Assembly: GCA_034440235.1 (NCBI GenBank)
Contig: JAWXBR010000009.1
Coordinates: forward strand, 1-64,000
DNA length: 64,000 nt
Origin: JAWXBR01 sp034440235
Lineage (GTDB): Bacteria > Bacteroidota > Ignavibacteria > Kapaibacteriales > Kapaibacteriaceae
Reading direction: 5' to 3'
In this document: positions 1 to 8,293 of the stretch, piece after piece
Layout: the number at the start of each line of letters is the position of its first letter
Numbering within the stretch: position 1 is the first letter of the stretch
Program-made: the position numbers and the translations under genes
The notes under the pieces: generated by a model
Databases searched by the model: none
Told to the model about the DNA's origin: nothing
The model's input: only the letters and a program-made list of their open reading frames with translations

Positions 1-1713
1 GTAGCCGACGTAGAAACTACGGGTGGGTCGAAGGGCACACATCGTATGACGGAGCTTGGCTTTTGTGTGATCGAAGATGGCGTAATTGTGAAGCGTTTTA
101 CGTCACTCATTAACCCACGTCAGCCGATCCCCGACTTCATCACTTTGATGACAGGCATTACCAATGCAATGGTGGAAGGGGCTCCGGAGGAGGATGAAGT
201 AATACCTCGCTTGCTCGAGGAGCTTCGCGTAGATGGTACTGTATTCGCTGCACATAATGTTGGGTTCGACTGGGGCTTTGTATCGACGGCGATGATGCGC
301 AGTGGTGAAGATGTTCCTGACCGCGAACGGCTGTGCACGTGCAGACTTTCACGACGCATAAGTTCGGGTTTACAGCGACACGATCTGGGTTCAGTAGCCG
401 ACTACTACGAGGTAAAAATTCAGGCACGCCATCGTGCGCTTGGAGACGCCGAGGCTACGGCCGAGGCTCTCGTGCACATGATTGCGCGCGCGAAACACGA
501 ACATGAAGCGCAAACGCTAAGCGATTTACTTGCATTACAGACATCGCCACGCACTAAGCCGAAGCCAATTCCAAAAGGACATGTCGAAGTAATGGAGCAG
601 CTTAAAGACCTGCCCGATGAACCCGGTGTGTACTACTTCTACAACACGAAGAAAAAGATCGTGTATGTGGGCAAGGCAAAATCGTTGAAGCGACGCGTGC
701 AAACGTATTTCCAGGCAACGCCGAAAAACAACCGTAAGGTATCGCGCATGATGCGCTTTGTGCGTTCTCTGCATTGGGAAACAACGGGAACAGAGCTTGG
801 CGCACTACTCCTCGAATCGCGCGAGATAAAGCGAATTCAGCCTTCGTATAATTCTGCGAGTCTAGACTATGCTTCGTCGGCGTTTTTACGATTCACTACA
901 GAAGATTATCCGCGACTCGAACTTATTAATCGCATCGAGGACGACAACGCAGAGTATTACGGACCGTTCAGAAGCCAGCGAATGGCGGAGCGTATACAAG
1001 AAATGATTGTAAAGCAGCACGGACTCCGCACATGCAACGGAGTGCTGCACCCGAATACCGAGATGCGTCCGTGTTTCTCGTATCACATCAAACTCTGTGC
1101 TGCACCATGCGCATGTCTACAATCGAAAGACGATTATCGCACTTCGGTAAACAGTGCTCGCGAATATCTATCGAACGTCGAGCGTGGAGCGATGGCAAAA
1201 CTTGCCGACCAAATGCGGCATGCATCGGAAAACATGGACTTCGAACGTGCTGCGATGCTGCGTGATGGCATACGCGAAATTGAACGCGTTACGCTGCATG
1301 CGCAGGACAGACCACTTGCAGTGAGCGACACCAATGTCATCATTGTCGTTCCTACTGTCGACAGGTATTCGACCGTTGAAGTGTTCTTCTTGCGTTCTGG
1401 ACGTCTGGCGTTGCAGCGCGTGGTGGGCACTGCCTCGCGTATGGACGACCTGCACGATGCGGTGCACGATGTCTTTACCCCTGAGCCCCCTAGTGGCCCC
1501 TTCTCACACCGCGAACTAGATGAATTGCGTCTGATTACATCGTGGTTGTATCAGCGCCGCGAACGTTCTGCGACGATCATCGTGAACAAGCTTGACGTGA
1601 ACGATGTGTGCATACAAATGGAGAAAGTCATTCGCTCGTTCGCGCGGACAATTCCGATAGACGCCGATAGTGAGTCGTATAACGAGTACTCGCAGATGCC
1701 GGAAGTAGCTTAA
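1..1713 (+). CDS. DEDDh exonuclease / GIY-YIG UvrC-like fusion nuclease (5' end outside window)
   Basis: A likely DNA-repair nuclease joining a DnaQ-type 3'-5' exonuclease to the N-terminal half of UvrC. The frame is open to base 1, so the true start lies upstream. The first in-frame ATG (46) would remove exonuclease motif I (DVETT, bases 7-21), so it is not the start. Motif II (HNVGFD) and motif III (HRALGDAE) complete a DEDDh set. Next come a GIY-YIG domain (GVYYFYN, then YVGKAKSLKRR), the UvrC cysteine region (RPCFSYHIKLCAAPC) and a UVR motif (FERAAMLRDGI). The UvrC RNase H-like nuclease and HhH domains are absent, so it should make only the 3'-type incision, like Cho or the mycobacterial exonuclease/UvrC proteins. 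It ends convergently with the next gene, sharing TTAA. Family is secure; in vivo role is inferred. Confidence 0.88.
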   Translation, partial: VADVETTGGSKGTHRMTELGFCVIEDGVIVKRFTSLINPRQPIPDFITLMTGITNAMVEGAPEEDEVIPRLLEELRVDGTVFAAHNVGFDWGFVSTAMMRSGEDVPDRERLCTCRLSRRISSGLQRHDLGSVADYYEVKIQARHRALGDAEATAEALVHMIARAKHEHEAQTLSDLLALQTSPRTKPKPIPKGHVEVMEQLKDLPDEPGVYYFYNTKKKIVYVGKAKSLKRRVQTYFQATPKNNRKVSRMMRFVRSLHWETTGTELGALLLESREIKRIQPSYNSASLDYASSAFLRFTTEDYPRLELINRIEDDNAEYYGPFRSQRMAERIQEMIVKQHGLRTCNGVLHPNTEMRPCFSYHIKLCAAPCACLQSKDDYRTSVNSAREYLSNVERGAMAKLADQMRHASENMDFERAAMLRDGIREIERVTLHAQDRPLAVSDTNVIIVVPTVDRYSTVEVFFLRSGRLALQRVVGTASRMDDLHDAVHDVFTPEPPSGPFSHRELDELRLITSWLYQRRERSATIIVNKLDVNDVCIQMEKVIRSFARTIPIDADSESYNEYSQMPEVA

Positions 1714-2762
1714 TCCGTCCAGTCTGCGATGAACACGTTTGTGTCGCGTGTGCCGCCGTTGTTGCGGTTCGACGACCAGACGAGTTGTTTGCCATCCGGA
1801 GAAAACATTGGGAAAGCGTTAAAGATGCTTTCTGTTGTAATGCGTTCGAGTCCGGTGCCGTCGAGGTTAATCATGTAGAGCTGGAAGTCGTATCCGCGCT
1901 TTGATGCGTGGTTCGATGAGAAAATGATTTTCTTTTGTGACGGATGAAAGTAGGGGGCCCAGTTTGCTTTGCCGAGAGCGGTGATCTTGCGCAGGTTGGT
2001 GCCGTCTACGTTGCAGGTGTATATCTCCATGTCTGTCGGTGCAACGAGGCCTTCGTCGAGAAGGGCGCGGTATTCGGCCTTGGCGCTATCGGTTACGGGA
2101 CGTGATGCGCGGAACACAAGCTGCGTGCCATCCTGCGAGAAGAAGGCGCCGCCGTCGTAGCCAAGATCACGTGTGATTTGCTTTTGGTCAGACCCGTCGG
2201 GCCTCATTGTCCAAAGTTCGAGGTCGCCACTGCGTGCTGACGTGAAAACAATCATGTCGCCTTTTGGTGAAAGTGTCGCTTCGGCGTCATAACCTTTTGC
2301 TTTAGTAAGCTTCGTTACAATATGACCATGATCGTCGGCAACATAGATGTCGTAAGTTTTATCTACCGACCACAAGTACTTCGCGTCCTTGCGCGGAGCT
2401 GGTGGTGGTGGGCACTCCTTGCCGCCTTCATGTGTGCTTGCGTACAACACATGGCTTCCGTCGGGCATATAGTACGAACACGTGGTTCGCCCCATGCCTG
2501 TGCTAACCATCTCAGGCTCGTATGTCGAGTCGTTCGCAGCCTTTGCAATGTCCATTGCAAAAATCTGATCGCACTGCAGACCCCACGCCTCGTTGTTGCT
2601 TTGGAAGCTAAGATGGCGTCCGTCGGGACTGAAATATGCTTCTGCATTATCGCCGCCAAACGTCAGTTGACGAATGTTGGAGAGATGACTCTCTTGTGCG
2701 AGCATGGTTGCATTACAAAAAAGTGTAATGCTAAGGGAGAGTGCCAGAGTCAAAAAGCGCAT
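1710..2762 (-). CDS. TolB-like PD40 beta-propeller protein, exported
   Basis: An exported protein of about 350 residues. A signal peptide (MRFLTLALSLSITLF, cleavage near LAQE) is followed by repeated PD40/WD40-like blades (AYFSPDGRHLSFQSN, ATLSPKGDMIVFTSARSGD, FPMFSPDGKQLVWSSNRN), as in the TolB propeller. I chose the ATG at 2762. A TTG at 2774 would add four residues before the signal peptide without benefit. It is the last gene of the minus-strand haem operon, 15 bases after the HmuY lipoprotein stop. No enzymatic residues are visible, and a scaffolding or binding role at the envelope is only a guess. Its stop overlaps the convergent upstream nuclease gene by four bases. Confidence 0.75.
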   Translation of the reverse strand: MRFLTLALSLSITLFCNATMLAQESHLSNIRQLTFGGDNAEAYFSPDGRHLSFQSNNEAWGLQCDQIFAMDIAKAANDSTYEPEMVSTGMGRTTCSYYMPDGSHVLYASTHEGGKECPPPPAPRKDAKYLWSVDKTYDIYVADDHGHIVTKLTKAKGYDAEATLSPKGDMIVFTSARSGDLELWTMRPDGSDQKQITRDLGYDGGAFFSQDGTQLVFRASRPVTDSAKAEYRALLDEGLVAPTDMEIYTCNVDGTNLRKITALGKANWAPYFHPSQKKIIFSSNHASKRGYDFQLYMINLDGTGLERITTESIFNAFPMFSPDGKQLVWSSNRNNGGTRDTNVFIADWTD

Positions 2763-2777
2763 GCGAAGTGCCAATAA

Positions 2778-3815
2778 TTACAAGCGTTGAAGAACAAACA
2801 ACGGAGACCCTTTCGAGCCCCCTTCATCGTAGAAATCGAGAAATCGCAACTTATTTATAAAGCCGCTATGGTCGCGCACAAGAAATACTTTGGATGTATC
2901 GGTTTTGTAGACGCCTTTTGCAATGTCGTATGACTTCCAGTCGTAGCCTATAACGTCGCGTTTTGAGCTCGGCGGCCAGCGTAGTGTATCCGATGCGACT
3001 ACGTCGGCAAATTCAATCGAGTCCGTAAGAGCTACACGCGTATCCTTGCTCTGTAGTACGCCCGTTACAGCGTACGCAAGAAAGTCGGGAGCGTAGAAGA
3101 AGTATGTGTACCGTGTGAATAGCAAATCCCATGTCCCACGAAGGGGCTCGTAGAAGACCACGAGGGGCTTTGTTGTGCACTCAAGAGCAACATGATCGTA
3201 CGATGGGTTGCGTGGAATGGTTATGGTTGAATCGTTCGTACCATCGAGCATTGCTATGCGAATAGTTATGCCAGTGGCGTCAACACCAACCGGCATCATT
3301 TTGCGCCATCCGAGATCTTTCGCGCTTTCGTCGATGCCGAGGCTAACGAGGTAGACATCACCTGTCGACGTACCATCGGCCTTCCACCATCTGCCAAATG
3401 CAGTAGAGTCGGGGTCGCCGCTTGGTGCATCGTAGCGCTGTTGCTGCAGGGTCGTTGTTGGAGTCGTGACACTTTCCCAGGCGACGGCGCCGAGGTTGGT
3501 GGCGGACATGATTAGCGCCGTGTTTAAGTAGATTAGAGAGTCTGCATTGTCGCCGCTGACTGCAATGTGCCACGATGTAATTGGACGTTGCAGCACAACA
3601 GTTTGCGATACGAGGTCGTAGTACAATGCTGTGCTGTAGTTCGAGCCAAGCGAAATGCGAATGTCTTGCGTGCCGCCGCGATCAAATGGCGCAATGGCTT
3701 CGTCGATGGGCATACAGGAGGTGAGCCCGAGAAGTAATCCGACAACAAACGCTGCGAAGATCAGCAAAACCACGAGGAATTTGTTGTGACGTTTAGGGTT
3801 CGTGGTCGTGGTCAT
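2778..3815 (-). CDS. HmuY-family haem-binding lipoprotein
   Basis: Probable outer-membrane haem-binding protein that hands haem to the neighbouring TonB receptor. The N-terminus has a basic stretch, a hydrophobic segment and a cysteine (LLLGLTSC, about residue 34), consistent with a lipoprotein. The C-terminal half shows the HmuY pattern: WDLLFTRYTYFF, then VIGYDWKSYD, then FLVRDHSGFINKLRFLDFY near the end. The ATG overlaps the receptor stop as ATGA, so the two genes are translationally coupled. A second HmuY-like gene lies upstream in the same operon and shares the VIGYDWKS element. Haem as ligand is inferred from the family, the receptor and hmuS nearby. The haem-binding residues cannot be assigned by eye. 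Confidence 0.8.
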   Translation of the reverse strand: MTTTTNPKRHNKFLVVLLIFAAFVVGLLLGLTSCMPIDEAIAPFDRGGTQDIRISLGSNYSTALYYDLVSQTVVLQRPITSWHIAVSGDNADSLIYLNTALIMSATNLGAVAWESVTTPTTTLQQQRYDAPSGDPDSTAFGRWWKADGTSTGDVYLVSLGIDESAKDLGWRKMMPVGVDATGITIRIAMLDGTNDSTITIPRNPSYDHVALECTTKPLVVFYEPLRGTWDLLFTRYTYFFYAPDFLAYAVTGVLQSKDTRVALTDSIEFADVVASDTLRWPPSSKRDVIGYDWKSYDIAKGVYKTDTSKVFLVRDHSGFINKLRFLDFYDEGGSKGSPLFVLQRL

Positions 3816-5830
3816 CGGCGTACGTCCAGTGTAATTGCAAATGTGCGCCCGTAGCTGACAGGTGACGTCGCACCGTCGGAAACGTGAGCGCCTCCGCCGA
3901 GGCCCGAGGAATTTACATTACGCACATCGAAGACGTTCTTTACGCCGACGGTAATGCCAAGATGCTCTTCGATAAAACGCGTACCAACAGACATGTCGAG
4001 CATCTGGTATGCGTCGAGACGACCTTCTGATATAGAACCATCGTCGGCAGCAATAATGTTCGGTGCTACGCCCGTGAACTTGTAGAACGCACTCCAATGC
4101 AAGGCGAGCCACGGGTCGGTCCATTGTATAGACGAACGCGCTTCCGGACTGAACGTGGTCTTCGAGGCAATGCCGCGTCCGGTTATCAACGCTCCCACAC
4201 GCACGTCAAGCTCGTCAGTTCGAACGCTTAAATCGAGGCCCACACCGCTCGTCGAATACTCGCCTACGTTTACGTAAGTGAACTTCGTTGCATCTACCTG
4301 TGCAAGCGTTATAAGATTTTCGACGTCATTGTAAAACAGCGACGGTTCGAGGCCCACAACAGTATTCGTCCACGTCCACGTCTTTTGTGCACTTGCATGC
4401 AAGTTGTGCGATCGCTCAGCACGAAGTAATGTGTTACCAATGATGTCGTGATTGATGTCAACGAAATACAAATGCATTTCTCTTAGCGAAGGGGCTCTGA
4501 AGCCACGCGCATACGATGCGCGAAGGGTCCAGCCGACGTCCGGACGCATCAACAGATTTAACGACGGAGTAATTGGCGCACCATACGTGCTGTTCCAGGC
4601 AGCCCGCAGTGCGGGCTGAATAGTAAGCCAATCGAACGGACGATACCGTAGCTCGCCAAATACTGCAGCATCCTGCATCGATGCATTCGAGCCATTAATG
4701 CGGCCACTGCGCGTGTCGTCGATGTTCACGTCAATTCCAACGAGTCCATCAACGTCACTCGATCTGTCAATGCCAACACCGTACGTAGCTCGTAGCATGG
4801 CATTCGTAAACGAAGTTGTGTCCTGCGCGCCAGGTTCTGTTACGAGCTGTTCCTGCAGCGTAACAAGGTTCTTTACAACGCTGTTTTTACGACGTCCATA
4901 ATTCGAATACGCAGCCAGCACTTCTAAACGCTCGTTATCCGAAGGTGACACACCTGCCGACGCAGAATGTGTCCAGCGTTCGGTTATATACCGATCATCA
5001 AACGCTGTCTCGCGGTAAGGGGCTCGCGGCTCGCCGCGATTAAGGATTAACTCATGAAAGAATCGCAAGTCGTACTGCAACGTCCACACAGAATCTGTCC
5101 AAGCCACACCGCCATGAGCAGTGTATTGCTCGCGTGGCTTCCACTGAGCGCTGCGCTGACGTTGCTCTTCGTCCGCTGACCATCCGTCGAAGAAATTACG
5201 TCCACCGTCGAGTGTAAGCGTCACGTTGCTGAACGTGCCCTTCACCATGGCGTCGGCATTGTACGCGCCGGCACTTTCACTGTAGAATCTGAACGCCGGA
5301 GCGAAATTCTTTTTAGTAATAACGTTTACTACTCCGCCGAGGGCGTCGGTGCCGTATTGAACGGACATCGGACCCTCTACGATTTCTATACGGTCGGCTG
5401 TATTGAGCAAGACCTGCGACAGATCGATGTTGCCATTCACACGTCCGATTACTGGAACGCCATCAATAAGAATTTTTACATTCTGTCCGCCTAGCCCCTG
5501 TAGCGACATTCCCGTACCAAGAATGTTATCCTGCGCCAACCGAACGTTCATCTCGGTTGCAAGAACGTTGTTCAACGACACAGCCTGCTGATTCTGAATG
5601 CGTGTCGAATCGAGTACCTTCACCTTGTGAATGCTACGAGAAGCCGCAGTAGGATTAGCTTGTCCCGTCACAACAACAGGGTCGGCAGTGTATGTGCGCG
5701 ACGAATCGATATCGGTTTGAGCTGACTTGAGTAATGAGAGGGATGCACCAGTGCGACTCTGGGCGCAAACAGAAAAATCTGTTGCGCCCAGAAGCATTAC
5801 CGATAGGATGAGCAGGGTAAGCCCCTTCAC
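3812..5830 (-). CDS. TonB-dependent outer-membrane receptor (haem, HmuR-like role)
   Basis: A 672-residue TonB-dependent receptor. It has a signal peptide, a TonB-box-like element (ADPVVVTGQA), and a plug domain (about 60-175) with LQGLGGQNVKILIDGVPV and the classical VEGPMSVQYGTDALGGVVNVIT. A 22-stranded barrel follows (GFRAPSLREMHLYFVD, final aromatic-rich strand YGRTFAITLDVRR). The start is GTG at 5830, three bases after the stop of the T9SS HmuY gene, and the first codons contain one AAGGGGCT octamer. Position between two HmuY-family genes and opposite hmuS indicates haem or haemoprotein import. The substrate is inferred from context, not from barrel residues. Confidence 0.9.
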   Translation of the reverse strand: MKGLTLLILSVMLLGATDFSVCAQSRTGASLSLLKSAQTDIDSSRTYTADPVVVTGQANPTAASRSIHKVKVLDSTRIQNQQAVSLNNVLATEMNVRLAQDNILGTGMSLQGLGGQNVKILIDGVPVIGRVNGNIDLSQVLLNTADRIEIVEGPMSVQYGTDALGGVVNVITKKNFAPAFRFYSESAGAYNADAMVKGTFSNVTLTLDGGRNFFDGWSADEEQRQRSAQWKPREQYTAHGGVAWTDSVWTLQYDLRFFHELILNRGEPRAPYRETAFDDRYITERWTHSASAGVSPSDNERLEVLAAYSNYGRRKNSVVKNLVTLQEQLVTEPGAQDTTSFTNAMLRATYGVGIDRSSDVDGLVGIDVNIDDTRSGRINGSNASMQDAAVFGELRYRPFDWLTIQPALRAAWNSTYGAPITPSLNLLMRPDVGWTLRASYARGFRAPSLREMHLYFVDINHDIIGNTLLRAERSHNLHASAQKTWTWTNTVVGLEPSLFYNDVENLITLAQVDATKFTYVNVGEYSTSGVGLDLSVRTDELDVRVGALITGRGIASKTTFSPEARSSIQWTDPWLALHWSAFYKFTGVAPNIIAADDGSISEGRLDAYQMLDMSVGTRFIEEHLGITVGVKNVFDVRNVNSSGLGGGAHVSDGATSPVSYGRTFAITLDVRR

Positions 5831-5833
5831 TAC

Positions 5834-7108
5834 TTACCTAATGACAAGTGCAGATGAAATTGTGTTCGATGGTGTTTCGACAACAACGCGGTACAAACCT
5901 GCCGCCATACCCACTGTCGAAACCGAGTTGACGTACATGCCAGCGTCGTTACCAAGGGCAATATTACGGACTGTACGTCCGGCAACATCTACAATGCGAA
6001 CAGATCGCACCACCGATGTAACATCGTAAACAACATTAACAATATCACCTGTTCCGATTACGTTCGGATACACGCCCAAAACATTAGCATTTGGCGTAGA
6101 TGCATCGGCAACCGAAGTCACGACAACATCTGCATCGAAATGCGTTGTGCCCGTCGAACCGCCTGTGAAGCCAGTCATTACGAGCTTCCACATCGAACCA
6201 TCCTGACGCAGAATGAAGTACGCCGTGGAGTCAGATATCTTCCACGTCGAGGTTGTCTGATTGAATGATTTCCAGTCGTACCCAATCACATTTGCCGTTG
6301 TATCAAATTCACTTCTGTTAGGGGGTTGCAGGAGTGAAGGTGTGTCGCCTGTGACCTTTGCGAGCTTGATGCCTGGTTTAGCAAGAACACCCACAACAGG
6401 GTACGGAACGAGAGGTCCGGGGCCGGCAGAAATGAACTCGGTGTATTTCAGGAACGTCAGGTCCCACAAGTCCGATGGTGGCTCGCGATCGATGCTAGAG
6501 TGTGTGTCGAACGACCAGTAGATGAACTCTTTCGGGACAATGCCATTCATGTTCACATCGCCAGTGTGTTCATCCGAGCCGTCAAGGCGCGCATATTTAA
6601 ACGAATAGTTAAATCCGCTCCATGTTTGGACAAAGAGCTTCCAGAAGGAGCCGTCGGGCATCGACACCACAAATACACGTTCACCTGCAAGCTGGTGCGA
6701 CTGAACATTGTACTTGCCCCAGCCGTAATCGAAAATATTAGAAGCATCTGCTGGCGTGTTTAATGCCCCAGTCCATGTCGCAGGCTTGTTATACAATTGT
6801 GTCCAAGCCGACATTCCAGTCGTATCAACAGATGTGTAGGTAGCTGGTGTTGAGTTTGGAACCACATAGACCTTGAAAGGCTTTGCCTGTGGACCAGCAC
6901 CTTGCACTAGGGCATCGTTCGCGATGATCGTCGCCGACACACCGCTCTGAAAACCAAGGTGCCAAGACGACTGAGGCGACGAAGTGCTCGCAATTCCTGG
7001 TTGATACCAAACCTGATTTGCATAGCCCGGACCCATCGAAACCGAGTCTACAGCTGCGTTCATGACCGTGACTGCTACGGCAAATGTGAGAACCAAACGA
7101 AGAATCAT
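5834..7108 (-). CDS. Two-part HmuY-like haem-binding protein with T9SS sorting domain
   Basis: First gene of the haem operon. After a signal peptide there appear to be two HmuY-like halves. The first contains VFVVSMPDGSFWKLFVQTWSG. The second contains WDLTFLKYTEF, NVIGYDWKSFN and YFILRQDGSMWKLVMTGF, matching the HmuY lipoprotein downstream. The last 80 residues are a type A T9SS sorting domain (VLGVYPNVIG start, RIVDVAGRTVRNI, AAGLYRVVVE, SALVIR end). It is therefore predicted to be secreted and surface-anchored, unlike lipidated HmuY. A 19-base palindrome (7130-7148) sits 21 bases before the ATG. Haem binding is inferred from family and context; the tandem reading of the first half is less certain than the second. 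Confidence 0.75.
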   Translation of the reverse strand: MILRLVLTFAVAVTVMNAAVDSVSMGPGYANQVWYQPGIASTSSPQSSWHLGFQSGVSATIIANDALVQGAGPQAKPFKVYVVPNSTPATYTSVDTTGMSAWTQLYNKPATWTGALNTPADASNIFDYGWGKYNVQSHQLAGERVFVVSMPDGSFWKLFVQTWSGFNYSFKYARLDGSDEHTGDVNMNGIVPKEFIYWSFDTHSSIDREPPSDLWDLTFLKYTEFISAGPGPLVPYPVVGVLAKPGIKLAKVTGDTPSLLQPPNRSEFDTTANVIGYDWKSFNQTTSTWKISDSTAYFILRQDGSMWKLVMTGFTGGSTGTTHFDADVVVTSVADASTPNANVLGVYPNVIGTGDIVNVVYDVTSVVRSVRIVDVAGRTVRNIALGNDAGMYVNSVSTVGMAAGLYRVVVETPSNTISSALVIR

Positions 7109-7129
7109 GATGTTACCTTGCTAATGTTT

Positions 7130-7148
7130 ATTTGGACTGAATCCAAAT
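7130..7148. promoter_or_regulatory. Palindromic operator candidate between hmuY and hmuS
   Basis: ATTTGGA-CTGAA-TCCAAAT is a perfect 7-base inverted repeat with a five-base centre. It lies 22 bases upstream of the T9SS-HmuY ATG and about 95 bases upstream of hmuS, in the only intergenic space between the two divergent haem units. The sequence does not match the classic Fur or PerR boxes, so the regulator is unknown. An iron- or haem-responsive repressor is the natural guess. Confidence 0.45.
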
Positions 7149-7243
7149 TACGATAAATTGTGGCGAATTAGAAATTGACGTTGTAGAAATCGAAGCAATC
7201 AGATACCAAAACCCGGAAACCAGAATACGAACGGATCGCAACT

Positions 7244-8293
7244 ATGTCACAGCCCGAAGCCGCACCAACTCTTCGACAGCAATGGTACGCATTAAAGGAG
7301 AAAGGCGGTCGAATTCGCGATCATGCCAAGCAACTTGGTGTTTCTGAATTGGAGCTTCTCGCGACCGGCGTGGGCGATGACGCACAATGGCTCGATATAT
7401 CGCCTCAGAAGTTGATAGAATCTGTCGAAGGTTTTGGACATGTCCTGGCGCTGACCCGAAATGAGCTCTGTGTTCATGAAAGAAAGGGCACATACACCAA
7501 TGTCAGCGCAGACCCTTACCATATTCTGGTATTGGGCGACGACATCGATTTACGTCTGTTTCCAAAACGCTGGGCGTATGCCCTTGCTGTTCGAATGGAA
7601 TCGCAGCGAGGGGATTTACATGGCATACAGGTGTTCGACATGCATGGCGATGCAGTGCATAAGATTTACCTCACAGAGTTGAGCAATGCGGTTGCATACA
7701 CACAGTTTGTTGCCGAGCACGGTTCAATCGAAACCGACAGAGAACTCTCGATCGTACAAAAACCGCTCGCACCAGATCGTCCCGATGCCGACATCGACGC
7801 TTCGGCGCTGAAGGCCGATTGGGCTGCACTGAAAGACACACACGATTTCTTTCCGCTATTGCGAAAGCATGCAGTTGGACGCGAGCAGGCATTGCGTCTT
7901 GCGGGAGAGCCATGGGCGCGCGAGGTACCAATAGACATGGTTGCAAAAATGCTGCGCCTTGTTTCGGAGCGAAGTCTCGATATCATGTGTTTTGTTGGTA
8001 ATGACGGTGCGATACAAATCCACACAGGCAAGGCATTGAACATTGTCGAAACGGGTCCGTGGATAAATGTCATGGACGAACTCTGGAATCTTCACTTGCA
8101 GCATGCCGATCTCGCTTCTGTATGGTTTGTAGTAAAGCCATCGGTCGACGGCGACATTCATTCCGTCGAAGCATTCGATAATCGCGGCCATATGGCTGTG
8201 CAGTTTTTTGGAAAACGCAAGCCCGGAATTCCCGAACTCGGATCGTGGCGTACTGCATGGGATGAACTTCGTTCTGGAGCTCCGCATGCATAG
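7244..8293 (+). CDS. hmuS: HemS/HmuS-family haem-degrading (haem-trafficking) protein
   Basis: Cytoplasmic protein of 349 residues, the usual length for HemS/ChuS/HmuS. These proteins bind imported haem and in several species release its iron. The N-terminal motif RDHAKQLGVSELELLATG is diagnostic, and FDMHGDAVHKIYLTELSN is the conserved element of the first repeat. A second repeat (RKHAVGREQALRLAGEPWAREV, then VKPSVDGDIHSVEAFDNRGHMAVQFFG is split across 150-345) gives the known two-domain fold. There is no signal peptide. It is divergent from the haem-uptake operon, and the malic enzyme ATG follows its stop directly. Activity (haem oxygenase-like or storage) varies in the family. Confidence 0.88.
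   Translation: MSQPEAAPTLRQQWYALKEKGGRIRDHAKQLGVSELELLATGVGDDAQWLDISPQKLIESVEGFGHVLALTRNELCVHERKGTYTNVSADPYHILVLGDDIDLRLFPKRWAYALAVRMESQRGDLHGIQVFDMHGDAVHKIYLTELSNAVAYTQFVAEHGSIETDRELSIVQKPLAPDRPDADIDASALKADWAALKDTHDFFPLLRKHAVGREQALRLAGEPWAREVPIDMVAKMLRLVSERSLDIMCFVGNDGAIQIHTGKALNIVETGPWINVMDELWNLHLQHADLASVWFVVKPSVDGDIHSVEAFDNRGHMAVQFFGKRKPGIPELGSWRTAWDELRSGAPHA

Noticed and set aside
2322..2777. A 151-codon plus-strand open frame opposite the PD40 gene
   Set aside because: It is antisense to a clear propeller protein, Cys-rich without pattern, and has no homology I can see.
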